Part shown: positions 6,426 through 15,070 of the stretch, in pieces
How the letters are laid out: every line of letters begins with the position of its first letter
Numbering within the stretch: the first letter of the stretch is position 1
Origin: an uncultured bacterium
GTDB lineage: Bacteria > Bipolaricaulota > Bipolaricaulia > UBA7950 > UBA9294
Length of the DNA: 23,498 bases
Assembly (NCBI GenBank): GCA_903859225.1
Contig: CAIOLV010000061.1
Coordinates: forward strand, 1-23,498
Direction of reading: 5' to 3'
Notes under the pieces: model-generated
What the model was told of the DNA's origin: nothing
Database searches by the model: none
What the model saw: the letters and a program-made list of their open reading frames with translations, nothing else
Program-made: the position numbers and the translations under genes

Positions 6426-7054
6426 GCTTCAAGGATCCGCATGATCTCCGCAAAGACCTTGTCACTGCCCAACTCACCGTTCACGGAATGGAGCAGTCCG
6501 CGCTGGTGATAGAAAGCGATGAGCGGAGCCGTGGACTTCTCATAGACGTCGTACCGGTTCTCGATCACCGCGGGGCGATCGTCGTCGCGCTGGTAGAGCT
6601 CTCCCCCGCACGCAGAGCATCGCCCAGCGTCGGACGACAGGTTGTACGTCAGGTTGTAGATCGCCCCACATCCTCGGCACACGCGTCGGGAGGTCAGTCG
6701 TCGAACGACTTCCTCGCGAGAGAGCTCGATGCTAACCACGGCGTCCAGGCCCGTGATCCCCTCGAGCGCTTCGGCCTGGGCGACCGTTCGCGGAAACCCA
6801 TCGAGAAGGAAGCCCTTCTTCGCCTGCGCGAACCGCCCACGAATCATGTCGATGATCAGCGCGTCAGGCACCAGCTCGCCGCGATCCATGTAGCCCTTCG
6901 CCTTCTCGCCCAGAGTCGTCTTGCGGGCGACCTCATCTCGCAGGAGGTCGCCGGTCGACAGGTGAAGGAGCCCCAGCTTCTCTACCACGCGCTTGGCTTG
7001 CGTTCCCTTTCCCGCTCCGGGAGGGCCGAGAAACACGACCCGCTTTCCCGGCAT
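6422..7054 (-). CDS. adk: Adenylate kinase, zinc-lid (long) form
   Basis: 210 residues from the ATG at 7054, which shares its A with the secY stop (TGATG) and lies 8 nt after GGAGG; a TTG one codon earlier is less likely. It interconverts ATP+AMP and 2 ADP. The P-loop GPPGAGKGT is at 10-18, the AMP-binding LSTGDLLR near 32-39 and DGFPRT at 85-90. The lid carries Cys126-x2-Cys129 and Cys146-x2-Cys149, a structural zinc site. The secY-adk-map-infA order is widely conserved. Secure. Confidence 0.97.
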   Translation of the reverse strand: MPGKRVVFLGPPGAGKGTQAKRVVEKLGLLHLSTGDLLRDEVARKTTLGEKAKGYMDRGELVPDALIIDMIRGRFAQAKKGFLLDGFPRTVAQAEALEGITGLDAVVSIELSREEVVRRLTSRRVCRGCGAIYNLTYNLSSDAGRCSACGGELYQRDDDRPAVIENRYDVYEKSTAPLIAFYHQRGLLHSVNGELGSDKVFAEIMRILEA

Positions 7055-8343
7055 CAACCTCTCCTCCCGAGGAGTCGTCCCGACTTCGTCAAGCTCTCGT
7101 AGTGGCGCATCACGAGATGGGCCTCGACTTGCATGATCGTGTCGATCCCGACGCCGACCACGATCAGCAGCGACGTACCACCGATCAAGAACATCGTCGA
7201 GAGGCCACTTGCCGCGGACAGGATGTACGGCAGAATCGCGATGGCCGACAAGAAGACCGCGCCCACGAGAAGGATCCGGCTCATGATCGCAGTGATGTAC
7301 TCGGCCGTCGGGTCACCCGGCCGCACTCCCGGAATGAACCCGCCCGCCTCGCGGATGTTCTTCGCCATGTCCACTGGATCGAAGACGATCGAGCTGTAGA
7401 AGTACGTGAAGAAGAAGATCAGGACAACATAGAGGCCCATGTAGAGGGGGCTCCCCGACGCAATGAGGTAGAGATACTGCTTCAGACTCGGGATCGCCTC
7501 AAACAGCGTGACCGGCAGGCTCAGGAGCGCCGAAGCGAAGATGATCGGGATGACGCCGCCCTGGTTCACGCGGAGCGGCAGGTGCGACGTGTGTCCGCCG
7601 TAGATGCGTCTCCCCATGGTCCGTTTCGCGTACTGGATCTGGACCTTCCGTTGTCCCTGCTGAACCATCGTCATCGCCGCGATCACGACGACGAGGAGCA
7701 CGATGAAGACGATCCCCCAGATCGGGCTGGCCGATCCGGTCGAGATGCTCGACCACATCGAGTTGAGCGATGACGGGAACCTCGATAGGATGCCGATCAT
7801 GATCAGCATGCTGATGCCATTCCCGATGCCGTTCTCGGTGATGCGCTCTCCGAGCCACATCAGGAACATCGTCCCTGTCGTCAAGGCGATGACCGTCGTC
7901 ACGTAGAACAAGATCCCGGCGCCTTGTGTCGTCGCGCTCCGAATCAGCGTCGTCATGAACGCACCCTGGAGGATGGCGAGTCCCACGGTGGCCCAGCGCG
8001 TGTACGTCGTGATCTTCCGCTGCCCCTCACGCCCTTGCTGTTGGAGCTCCTTCAGCTTCGGCACGACCGATGTCAGCAGGCTGAAGATGATGGAGGCATT
8101 GATGTATGGCGTGACGCCCAGCGCGAAGAGCGAGAACTGCTGGAGCGCCCCTCCGGTGAACATGTTCATGAAGTCGAACAGCCCGCCGCTGCCAGGGTTG
8201 AACACCTGCTGGAGGAGGCTCTTGTCCACGCCGGGGACCGTGATGTGCACGCCAAGACGGAAGACGATGATCGCTCCGAGCGTGAACAGGATTCTTTTCC
8301 GAAGCTCAGGGACCTTAAAGAGGCTACTAAATTTCTCCCACAT
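7054..8343 (-). CDS. secY: Protein translocase subunit SecY
   Basis: 429 residues, full length, with ten hydrophobic segments fitting the ten-helix channel of the inner membrane. It begins MWEKFSSLFKVPELRKRILF, has the TM2/plug region FDFMNMFTGGALQQFSLFALG (about 57-77) and the GRRIYGG loop. The cytosolic GGFIPGVRPGDPT loop contacts SecA and the ribosome. It works with SecE and SecG, which are not in this window. It follows rplO by 2 nt. Secure. Confidence 0.98.
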   Translation of the reverse strand: MWEKFSSLFKVPELRKRILFTLGAIIVFRLGVHITVPGVDKSLLQQVFNPGSGGLFDFMNMFTGGALQQFSLFALGVTPYINASIIFSLLTSVVPKLKELQQQGREGQRKITTYTRWATVGLAILQGAFMTTLIRSATTQGAGILFYVTTVIALTTGTMFLMWLGERITENGIGNGISMLIMIGILSRFPSSLNSMWSSISTGSASPIWGIVFIVLLVVVIAAMTMVQQGQRKVQIQYAKRTMGRRIYGGHTSHLPLRVNQGGVIPIIFASALLSLPVTLFEAIPSLKQYLYLIASGSPLYMGLYVVLIFFFTYFYSSIVFDPVDMAKNIREAGGFIPGVRPGDPTAEYITAIMSRILLVGAVFLSAIAILPYILSAASGLSTMFLIGGTSLLIVVGVGIDTIMQVEAHLVMRHYESLTKSGRLLGRRG

Positions 8344-8345
8344 CG

Positions 8346-8792
8346 TCAGATCACCTCGGCCCGACCGCCGGCCTCTTCGATCTTCCTCTTCGCCTCAGCC
8401 CCGAACCGGTGTGCGCGCACGGTGAGAGGTTTTGAGATCTCCCCGCGCCCGAGAATCTTCACCGGGAAGCCTCGATCATGAACGAGGCGCAGCTCCGTGA
8501 GCGCCTCCGGCGTTACGACCGCGTTCGCCAGGAATCGGGCCTCAAGCGTGTCGACGTTCACGCACGCATACTCTACCCGCGTGAAATTGTGGAAGCCGCG
8601 CTTCGGAACGCGCATCCAGATCGGGGTCTGCCCACCTTCATAGCCAAGGCGCGTGCCTCCGCCGCTGCGGGAGTTCTGGCCCTTCATTCCACGGCCTACT
8701 GTGTGGCCGCCATGGCCAGATCCGCCCCCGCGGCCGATTCTCTTGCGCCGATGCGTGCTCCCCGGCGTGGGTCGCAGATCCTCAAGCCGCAT
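8346..8792 (-). CDS. rplO: 50S ribosomal protein uL15
   Basis: 148 residues. The glycine-rich RNA-threading N-terminus RKRIGRGGGSGHGGHTVGRG (16-35) and the GGQTPIWMRVPKRGF segment identify it. uL15 is a 50S core assembly protein. Its ATG lies inside rpsE (11-nt overlap), where most bacteria have rpmD between the two genes; uL30 is therefore missing from this locus. Confidence 0.97.
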   Translation of the reverse strand: MRLEDLRPTPGSTHRRKRIGRGGGSGHGGHTVGRGMKGQNSRSGGGTRLGYEGGQTPIWMRVPKRGFHNFTRVEYACVNVDTLEARFLANAVVTPEALTELRLVHDRGFPVKILGRGEISKPLTVRAHRFGAEAKRKIEEAGGRAEVI

Positions 8793-9279
8793 GCCCAGCC
8801 TCCTCGCCCACCTTGACGCCTCGCAGCTCTTCTACCTCGTGCAGACTGCGCAGGCGAGCCAGACCGTCAAGCGCGGCGCGTGACAATGTGAGAGGGTTCG
8901 TCGTCCCAATCGACTTCGTCAGAATGTCCTCGATCCCGGCCAGCCGGCAGATGGCACCGACGGTAACGCCCGCAATGAGGCCTGTGCCCGGGTGTGCCGG
9001 CTTCAGCATCACGTATCCGGCCTTGAACTTGCCCCACGTCTCGTGAGGGATCGTTCCGCCGGTGGTGTTCACCGTGACCATGCTCTTCTTCGCATCGCGA
9101 ATGGCCTGTTGGATGGCCCGCGGAATCTCGGTCGTGCTGCCGACACCCACGCCGACGCGGCCCTTCCGGTCGCCGACCACCATGGTCACGCGGAACCGAA
9201 GGTTGCGTCCGCCCTTCGTCACCTTGCTGACCCGTCGGATGTCGATGATCTCGTTCTCAAACTCGTCGTGGCTGATCAA
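8782..9279 (-). CDS. rpsE: 30S ribosomal protein uS5
   Basis: 165 residues from a TTG at 9279, supported by a GGAGG about 9 nt upstream and by overlap with the rplR stop (TTGA). The dsRNA-binding-like domain IDIRRVSKVTKGGRNLRFRV (12-31) is followed by GDRKGRVGVGVG and the C-terminal domain (HPGTGLIAG, TKSIGTTNPL). uS5 lines the mRNA entry tunnel and affects decoding accuracy. It overlaps rplO by 11 nt. Secure apart from the rare start codon. Confidence 0.96.
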   Translation of the reverse strand: MISHDEFENEIIDIRRVSKVTKGGRNLRFRVTMVVGDRKGRVGVGVGSTTEIPRAIQQAIRDAKKSMVTVNTTGGTIPHETWGKFKAGYVMLKPAHPGTGLIAGVTVGAICRLAGIEDILTKSIGTTNPLTLSRAALDGLARLRSLHEVEELRGVKVGEEAGHAA

Positions 9280-9641
9280 AACTCCAACCCTCCCTCCCGA
9301 CAGGCCTCAGCAAAGGCCGAAACCACACCATGGTATGGGTACCCGCCGCGATCGAAGACGACCTCTTTGATTCCCGCCTGCGCCGCGCGCTCCACCAGCT
9401 TCGCCGCAACCTTGACCGCTGCCTTGCGGTTCGGTCCGCTCACGTCTCCGCGAAGCTCAGGATCGAGCGTCGAAGCCTGCACCAGCGTTGTGCCGACACT
9501 GTCGTCGATGACCTGCGCATAGAGATGGCTCAGGGTCTTCGTCACGCACAGGCGTGGCCGCGCGGCCGATCCGATAACCCGCCGGCGGATGCGGCGATGC
9601 CGCTTCTCACGCTCGGCCGCTCGGTTCGTCGTTCCTGCCAT
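9276..9641 (-). CDS. rplR: 50S ribosomal protein uL18
   Basis: 121 residues. The basic N-terminal arm, RPRLCVTKTLSHLYAQVIDD (28-47) and VVFDRGGYPYHGVVSAFAEA near the end are family hallmarks. uL18 binds 5S rRNA together with uL5, also encoded here. Standard position between rplF (12-nt gap) and rpsE (4-nt overlap). Confidence 0.96.
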   Translation of the reverse strand: MAGTTNRAAEREKRHRRIRRRVIGSAARPRLCVTKTLSHLYAQVIDDSVGTTLVQASTLDPELRGDVSGPNRKAAVKVAAKLVERAAQAGIKEVVFDRGGYPYHGVVSAFAEACREGGLEF

Positions 9642-9653
9642 AGTCCACTCCCC

Positions 9654-10205
9654 CTATGCGGCGCCCTGCCCGCCGAGCTTTCCAGCCTTCTGCACGACGA
9701 TCTCGTCCTTGTAGCGGATGCCCTTCCCGTCGTACACGTTCGGCTTGCGCAGGCGTCGGAGTTCCGCCGCCACCTGGCCTACATCCCTCTTGTCGGCTCC
9801 ACGGATGACGATCTCGGACGGGTTCGGCAGTTCGGCCTCAATCCCGCTCGGCAGCTCGTACTCCTTCGGGCCGGCGTACCCGAGATCGAGGATGATCGTG
9901 TTGCCCTGAAGGCGCGCTCGGTAGCCGAGTCCCTTGATGACGAGGCGCTTCTCCCAGCGCTCCGCGACGCCCTTCACCATGTTCGCCAAGAGACTCCGGT
10001 ACAGACCGTGGTAGGCGCGATATTCCTTGCCTTCCTTGCGGCGCGACACGTTGATGACAGAGTCGGCGATGACGATCTCCACCATGTCCGGCCGGTACGA
10101 CTGCGTTAGTCGCCCGTGCTTGCCTTCAACGACGAAGGTCCCGCCGCTGACGGTGACCTTCACGCCGCTCGGAACGACGACCGGTACTTTCCCTACTTTC
10201 GACAT
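9654..10205 (-). CDS. rplF: 50S ribosomal protein uL6
   Basis: 183 residues with the two tandem uL6 domains. It starts MSKVGKVPVVVPSGVKV. The second domain holds LVIKGLGYRARLQGN and the end has the usual ADKRDVGQVAAELR...KPNVYDGKGIRYKDE pattern. uL6 lies near the sarcin-ricin loop, where EF-G and EF-Tu dock. Secure. Confidence 0.97.
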   Translation of the reverse strand: MSKVGKVPVVVPSGVKVTVSGGTFVVEGKHGRLTQSYRPDMVEIVIADSVINVSRRKEGKEYRAYHGLYRSLLANMVKGVAERWEKRLVIKGLGYRARLQGNTIILDLGYAGPKEYELPSGIEAELPNPSEIVIRGADKRDVGQVAAELRRLRKPNVYDGKGIRYKDEIVVQKAGKLGGQGAA

Positions 10206-10217
10206 TCGAGCATCACC

Positions 10218-10622
10218 CTACCAGACCTCGCAAAGGACTTCTCCACCGAGGCCCCTCGCATGAGCTTCTTTGCCGGACAGCACGCCCTGCGAGGTGGAAA
10301 CAATGCAGATTCCCATTCCTCCCAGCGGCTGAGGGATCTCGTCCCTCCCCACGTAGACGCGCCGGCTCGGCTTGCTGACCAGATGGATCTCGTTGATCGC
10401 GCGCCGGGCGCGGTTGCGTTCGCCTCGGTACTTCAACTGAATACGAAGCTGCGGCTGAGGCTCCCCATCGAGCTTCTCCACCGCGGTCAGATACCCTTCC
10501 TGGAGCAGAATCTGGGCCACGGCTTCCTTCAGCTGGGAGTGCGGCATCGTGACGCCGTCGTGGAGCCGCGAGTTCGCGTTGCGAATCCGCGTCAGCATGT
10601 CGCCAATCGGATAAGGAATCAT
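10218..10622 (-). CDS. rpsH: 30S ribosomal protein uS8
   Basis: 134 residues from the second of two adjacent ATG codons (10622). AGGAGG lies 5 nt before it but only 2 nt before the first ATG (10625), so the second is the better start; MMIP and MIP starts differ by one residue. Family pattern: IGDMLTRIRNANSRLHDGV, and the C-terminal STSQGVLSGKEAHARGLGGE. uS8 binds helix 21 of 16S rRNA and in E. coli represses the spc operon at the rplE site; I did not identify that structure here. Confidence 0.96.
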   Translation of the reverse strand: MIPYPIGDMLTRIRNANSRLHDGVTMPHSQLKEAVAQILLQEGYLTAVEKLDGEPQPQLRIQLKYRGERNRARRAINEIHLVSKPSRRVYVGRDEIPQPLGGMGICIVSTSQGVLSGKEAHARGLGGEVLCEVW

Positions 10623-10631
10623 CATGTCCTC

Positions 10632-10817
10632 CTACCAGCTCGCCTTCTTGATCCCCGGAATCTCCCCCAAATGGGCGAGCTTGCGGAAGCAGAGCCGGCA
10701 GATTCCGAAGTCCCGAATGACGGCGTGGGGCCGTCCGCACAGGTTGCACCGAGTGTACTTGCGCACGGCGAACTTCGGTGTGCTGTTACACTTGTTGACC
10801 AATGCTTTTCTCGCCAT
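10632..10817 (-). CDS. rpsN: 30S ribosomal protein uS14, short zinc form
   Basis: 61 residues, the short C+ form (also called rpsZ or type Z). Zinc ligands are Cys24, Cys27, Cys40 and Cys43 in RCNLCGRP and GICRLCFR; the end is GIKKASW as in most short forms. uS14 belongs to the 30S head. Position between rplE and rpsH is standard. Confidence 0.97.
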   Translation of the reverse strand: MARKALVNKCNSTPKFAVRKYTRCNLCGRPHAVIRDFGICRLCFRKLAHLGEIPGIKKASW

Positions 10818-10826
10818 CCTCGCCCC

Positions 10827-11360
10827 CTAGTCGTTGAATGGGAATCCCAACGCCTTGAGGAGCACGTAGCCCTCGCGGTCGTCGCGTGCAGTTGTCACGA
10901 TCGTGATGTCCATTCCCTGTGTCTTCACGATCTCGTTGTACTCGATCTCGGGAAACGTCAACTGCTCGGAAAGCCCGACCGTGTAGTTTCCCCGACCGTC
11001 GAACGCCGACGCCGACAGGCCGCGGAAGTCGCGGATCCCGGGCAACACGACGTTGAACAGCCTGTTGAGAAACTCGTACGCCCTCTCTCCCCGCAGCGTC
11101 ACGCGGCATCCGATCGGGTCGCCGATGACGAGCTTGAAGTCGGAGATCGACTTCTTCGCCTTCGTAACCACGGGCCGCTGGCCCGTCATCTTCGTCAGGT
11201 TCTGGACCGCCCCCTCCAAGACCTTGGGGTTGTCCTTGTCGCCAACACCCATGTTGACGACGACCTTCACGACCCGCGGAACTTGCATCACGTTCGTGAT
11301 GCCCAGCTCGTCCTTCAGTCGCGGGGCAATCTCCTTCACGTACTTCTCATGTAGCAGCAT
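10827..11360 (-). CDS. rplE: 50S ribosomal protein uL5
   Basis: 177 residues from the ATG at 11360, 2 nt after rplX; a longer in-frame reading overlaps rplX and is not L5-like. Hallmarks: the start LHEKYVKEIAPRLKDELGI, then VNMGVGD, GQRPVVTKAKKSI, GLPGIRDFRG-like VLPGIRDFRGLS and TFPEIEYNEI. uL5 binds 5S rRNA and helix 84 and contacts P-site tRNA. Secure. Confidence 0.97.
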   Translation of the reverse strand: MLLHEKYVKEIAPRLKDELGITNVMQVPRVVKVVVNMGVGDKDNPKVLEGAVQNLTKMTGQRPVVTKAKKSISDFKLVIGDPIGCRVTLRGERAYEFLNRLFNVVLPGIRDFRGLSASAFDGRGNYTVGLSEQLTFPEIEYNEIVKTQGMDITIVTTARDDREGYVLLKALGFPFND

Positions 11361-11362
11361 CG

Positions 11363-11671
11363 CTAAAAGGTCTCCCCACACCGACTGCACTTCCGCATCT
11401 TCTTGCCGTCGACGTCCACGAACTTCACGCGAGCCGGCGCATCGCACTCCGGGCAGATCGGGAGCACGTTCGACATGTGGATGGCCCCCTCGCGCTTCAC
11501 GATCCCGGGCTGCCGCAGGTTCTGCGTCGCCCGCTGGTGCTTCGTGATCATGTTGACGTTCTCGATGACGATCCGATCCTTCTCGGGGATCACCACGAGG
11601 ACGCGGCCGATCTTGCCTCGATCGTCGCCCGATAGAACCTGGACGCGGTCTCCCTTGCGCACACTCCGCAT
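11363..11671 (-). CDS. rplX: 50S ribosomal protein uL24 with C-terminal zinc ribbon
   Basis: 102 residues. The N-terminal KOW motif KGDRVQVLSGDDRGKIGRV (6-24) is followed by the usual NMITKH and GAIHMSNV. The C-terminus has Cys73-x2-Cys76 and Cys95-x2-Cys98, a four-cysteine zinc ribbon found in the C+ form. uL24 starts 50S assembly. Secure. Confidence 0.96.
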   Translation of the reverse strand: MRSVRKGDRVQVLSGDDRGKIGRVLVVIPEKDRIVIENVNMITKHQRATQNLRQPGIVKREGAIHMSNVLPICPECDAPARVKFVDVDGKKMRKCSRCGETF

Positions 11672-11680
11672 CGCTTCCTC

Positions 11681-12049
11681 CTAGAGAACCTCGGGCGCCA
11701 GCGAGATGATCCGCATCATCTTCTTGTCGCGCAGTTCGCGAGCCACCGGACCAAACACGCGGGTCCCAATGGGCTCCCCCTGGGCGTTGATCAGCACGAT
11801 CGCGTTGTCATCGAAGCGAATGTACGTCCCGTCCTCGCGCCGATAGGCGCTGCGGGTCCGAACGATCACGCCGCGAACGATCTGGCCCTTCTCGATGTCG
11901 CTCGTCGGAAGCCGCTTCCGGACCGATCCCACGACGATGTCGCCGATCTCTCCAATGCGTCGATTTGACGGACCGAGGATGTTGAAGCAGCGAACCAGCT
12001 TCGCGCCGGAATTGTCCGCCACCTTCACCATCGTCTGCATCTGAATCAT
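11681..12049 (-). CDS. rplN: 50S ribosomal protein uL14
   Basis: 122 residues, exact family length. Landmarks: MIQMQTMVKVADNSGAKLVR, GDIVVGSVRK, DDNAIVLIN and the end RIISLAPEVL. uL14 forms intersubunit bridges and is the docking site of the silencing factor RsfS. It starts 1 nt after rpsQ. Confidence 0.98.
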   Translation of the reverse strand: MIQMQTMVKVADNSGAKLVRCFNILGPSNRRIGEIGDIVVGSVRKRLPTSDIEKGQIVRGVIVRTRSAYRREDGTYIRFDDNAIVLINAQGEPIGTRVFGPVARELRDKKMMRIISLAPEVL

Positions 12050-12050
12050 G

Positions 12051-12296
12051 TCAGCCCTCCGCCTTCTCGACGATCTCCACCAGCCGCCACCGCTTCGTGC
12101 GGCTCAGCGGACGGCATTCCTCGATCCGCACAAGATCTCCCATTCCAGCTTCCTGCTGCGGGTCGTGCGCGTGAAACGTGACGTGTCGAGTTACGTGCTT
12201 CCGGTACTGCGGATGAAGACGATGCTCTTCGACCCGGACGACGATCGTCTGCTCCATCCGGTCGCTCACGACGCGGCCGGTCTTCATCTTCTTCAT
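12051..12296 (-). CDS. rpsQ: 30S ribosomal protein uS17
   Basis: 81 residues. GRVVSDRMEQTIVVRVEEH (7-25), then HPQYRKHVTR and GDLVRIEECRPLSRTKRWRLVEI, match the OB-fold uS17 family. It is a primary 16S 5'-domain binder. The ATG overlaps the rpmC stop by 4 nt (ATGA); a second Met at residue 4 is possible but has no clear advantage. Confidence 0.96.
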   Translation of the reverse strand: MKKMKTGRVVSDRMEQTIVVRVEEHRLHPQYRKHVTRHVTFHAHDPQQEAGMGDLVRIEECRPLSRTKRWRLVEIVEKAEG

Positions 12297-12495
12297 CGTG
12301 CTTCCTCCCGCTCCCGCGTCTTCTCGACCGACATCGTCAGGACTCGTGCGACATCGCGGCGTCCCTTCTTCAACTCGGCCGTATTCGCGAGCTGCCCGGT
12401 CGCGCGCTGGAAGCGAAGGTTGAACAACTTGCGCTTCAACTCTCGCGTCTGATGCTCCAGCTCGTCGAGCGTCATCTCGCGCAGCTTGTCGGCCT

Positions 12496-12499
<4 letters not shown>
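12293..12499 (-). CDS. rpmC: 50S ribosomal protein uL29
   Basis: 68 residues from the ATG at 12499, which overlaps the rplP stop (ATGA); the much longer in-frame reading upstream is rplP read in another frame. Family pattern: LREMTLDELEHQTRELKRKL, FNLRFQRATGQLANTAELKK, then the basic end. uL29 sits at the tunnel exit and helps bind trigger factor and SRP. Secure. Confidence 0.95.
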
Positions 12500-12927
<428 letters not shown>

Positions 12928-12928
12928 G

Positions 12929-13582
12929 CTACTTCACCTCGTCTCGGTGGGCGCGAGGAGAGCGTTCGCCGCGGAACACCCATGCCTTGACGCCGATGTT
13001 GCCGTACTTCGTACGCGCCTCTACGAGTCCGTAGTCGATGTCGGCCCGGAGCGTCTGGAGCGGGATTCGTCCCTCTTTCATCGTGATCGAGCGCGCGATG
13101 TCGGTTCCACCAAGCCGCCCACTGACCTTGATCTTCACGCCCTCGGCGCCGGCACCCATCACCCGGCGGATCGCTTCCTTCATCGTGCGCGCCGGCGCAG
13201 TGCGGTTCTCAATCTGGAGCGCGACATCCTGCGCGACCAACCGCGCCTCGAGGTCAGGGCGCTCGATCTCCTGGATCGACACCTTGACGTTCCGCCCGGT
13301 CAGATCTTCCAAGGCTCTCTGCAGGAGCTCAATCTCGCTTCCCCCACGTCCGATGATGATGCCCGGCCGAGCGGAGCGAATGACAATCGAAACACGGTCC
13401 TCTTTCGACCGCTCGATGTTGATCTCCGCGACCGCTGCTCTTCGGTATCGGTCCTGGACCAGATCGCGAATGTGCTTGTCTTCAGCGATGTACACGGGAG
13501 CCAGCTTCGGGTTGTACCAGTTGGACACCCACTTCCGCGTAACTCCGACCCGGAATCCTATCGGATGAATCTTCTGGCCCAT
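12929..13582 (-). CDS. rpsC: 30S ribosomal protein uS3
   Basis: 217 residues. MGQKIHPIGFRVGVTRKW at the start, a type II KH domain with GIIIGRGG (74-81), and the C-terminal domain with GRLGGTDIARS (155-165) and YGNIGVKAW. uS3 helps form the mRNA entry channel and its helicase activity. The ATG overlaps the rplV stop by 1 nt (TAATG). Secure. Confidence 0.98.
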   Translation of the reverse strand: MGQKIHPIGFRVGVTRKWVSNWYNPKLAPVYIAEDKHIRDLVQDRYRRAAVAEINIERSKEDRVSIVIRSARPGIIIGRGGSEIELLQRALEDLTGRNVKVSIQEIERPDLEARLVAQDVALQIENRTAPARTMKEAIRRVMGAGAEGVKIKVSGRLGGTDIARSITMKEGRIPLQTLRADIDYGLVEARTKYGNIGVKAWVFRGERSPRAHRDEVK

Positions 13583-13923
13583 TACGCACGCTCCCTATCG
13601 CCGACGACAATCGTGACATGACTCGTGTGGTGCCGAACAACGTCAGCACGACCGTACGCACGAGGCTGCATCCGCCGCAGAGACTTGCCCATGTCGACCG
13701 TGGCTCTGACGACGAACAGGCTGTCGACATCCACGTCGTAGCGGTTCTCCGCGTTGGCGATCGCCGACTCAAGAGTCTTTCGGATCGGCATGGCCGACTT
13801 CTTGCTCGAGAGCCTCACGATCCTGAGCGCTTCGTTCACATCCTTGCCACGAATCGCGTCGATCACGAGTCGCGCCTTCCGCGGCGACATGCGAACGTGG
13901 CGCGCAATAGCCCGTGCTTCCAT
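13582..13923 (-). CDS. rplV: 50S ribosomal protein uL22
   Basis: 113 residues. VRMSPRKARLVIDAIRGKDV (10-29) and AENRYDVDVDSLFV are typical. The beta-hairpin that reaches into the exit tunnel is the MGKSLRRMQPRAYGRADVV region, of normal length, with no insertion of the macrolide-resistance kind. Secure. Confidence 0.97.
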   Translation of the reverse strand: MEARAIARHVRMSPRKARLVIDAIRGKDVNEALRIVRLSSKKSAMPIRKTLESAIANAENRYDVDVDSLFVVRATVDMGKSLRRMQPRAYGRADVVRHHTSHVTIVVGDRERA

Positions 13924-13931
13924 AGTATCTC

Positions 13932-14216
13932 CTACGTCAGGCCCGCGGCCTTCTTCTTCTTCATTCCGCCGTGCGACCGGAAGGTCCGCGTCGGCGCGAA
14001 CTCCCCGAGCTTGTGACCCACCATGTTCTCTACGACAGAGACCGGGAGGTGAACCTTCCCGTTGTGGACCTTAATCGTCAGCCCCACCATCTCCGGCGTC
14101 ACCATCGAGGTTCGCGACCACGTCTTGATCTCTCTCGGGTCTCCCCGCTTCGCGCGCTGCACCTTTTCGAGAAGGCTGGCGCTGACGAAGGGACCCTTCT
14201 TCGTTGATCTCCCCAT
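13932..14216 (-). CDS. rpsS: 30S ribosomal protein uS19
   Basis: 94 residues. MGRSTKKGPFVSASLLEKV, IKTWSRTSMVTPEMVGLTI and HKLGEFAPTRTFRSHGG are diagnostic. uS19 pairs with uS13 in the 30S head. It follows rplB by 11 nt. Secure. Confidence 0.98.
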   Translation of the reverse strand: MGRSTKKGPFVSASLLEKVQRAKRGDPREIKTWSRTSMVTPEMVGLTIKVHNGKVHLPVSVVENMVGHKLGEFAPTRTFRSHGGMKKKKAAGLT

Positions 14217-14227
14217 CGGGGCCTCCT

Positions 14228-15064
14228 CTACCGCCGGCCTTTGCCGGCATGGCGCACGATCAGCGCCTTGCTCTTCTTTCGCGGATTGCGGGTCCGGCCA
14301 CCCTTGGCCGTCTTGCCCGTCGGCGACACCTTCGGACCGCCCACGTGCCCGCGGCCTTCGCCTCCGCCGTGCGGATGGTCGACCGGGTTCATCGCGGTGC
14401 CGCGCACCTCAGGCTTCCATCCAAGGTGCCGCATCCTTCCTGCGCTGCCGTGCTTCACGTTCTTGTGATCGGGGTTCGACACCTCGCCCACCGTCGCGCG
14501 GCAATCCAGGCGGAAGAGTCGCACCTCGCCCGACGGGAGTCGGACGTGGGCCTGGTCAGCCTCTTTGCCGATCAGCTTGGCCGACGTCCCCGCGGAACGG
14601 GCAATCGCTCCACCGCTCTTCGGGTAGAACTCGAGGTTGTGAATCGTCGACCCGAGCGGAATCTTCGCGAGTGGGAGCGAGTTCCCAACCGACACTTCGG
14701 CGTTCTCGCCAGCCTCGACAACGGCACCGACCGGCAGCTCCACCGGAGCGATGATGTAGCGTTTCTCGCCGTCGGCATAGTTCAGAAGCGTGATCCATGC
14801 CGAACGATTCGGGTCGTACTCGCGAGTCATCACACGCGCCGGAATCCCGTCCTTGCCTCGCGCGAAATCGATGACGCGGTACTGCCTCTTGTGGCCGCCG
14901 CCGCGCCAGCGTGCCGTGATGTGGCCCTGGCTGTTGCGTCCCGCCTTCTTCGGCTTCGGGCGCAGCAGGCTCTTCTCCGGAGCGACCTGGGACAGCTCGC
15001 TGTAGTCCGGGAGCTCCGCATGGCGTCGCCCGGGCGTTGTCGGCTTGTATCGTTTCAGCGCCAT
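14228..15064 (-). CDS. rplB: 50S ribosomal protein uL2
   Basis: 278 residues, full length. RNA-binding N-terminal domain with GGGHKRQYRVIDF (55-67), the SH3-like middle, and the peptidyl-transferase-proximal motif AMNPVDHPHGGGEGR (224-238). The His230/His232 cluster includes the residue long linked with peptidyl-transferase assembly. The basic C-terminus is normal. Secure. Confidence 0.98.
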   Translation of the reverse strand: MALKRYKPTTPGRRHAELPDYSELSQVAPEKSLLRPKPKKAGRNSQGHITARWRGGGHKRQYRVIDFARGKDGIPARVMTREYDPNRSAWITLLNYADGEKRYIIAPVELPVGAVVEAGENAEVSVGNSLPLAKIPLGSTIHNLEFYPKSGGAIARSAGTSAKLIGKEADQAHVRLPSGEVRLFRLDCRATVGEVSNPDHKNVKHGSAGRMRHLGWKPEVRGTAMNPVDHPHGGGEGRGHVGGPKVSPTGKTAKGGRTRNPRKKSKALIVRHAGKGRR

Positions 15065-15070
15065 CTCTGC

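Noticed and set aside
10116..11354. Plus-strand open frame of 412 codons opposite rplF, rpsH, rpsN and rplE
   Set aside because: It crosses four certain genes on the other strand and has shadow-like composition; no domain is recognisable.
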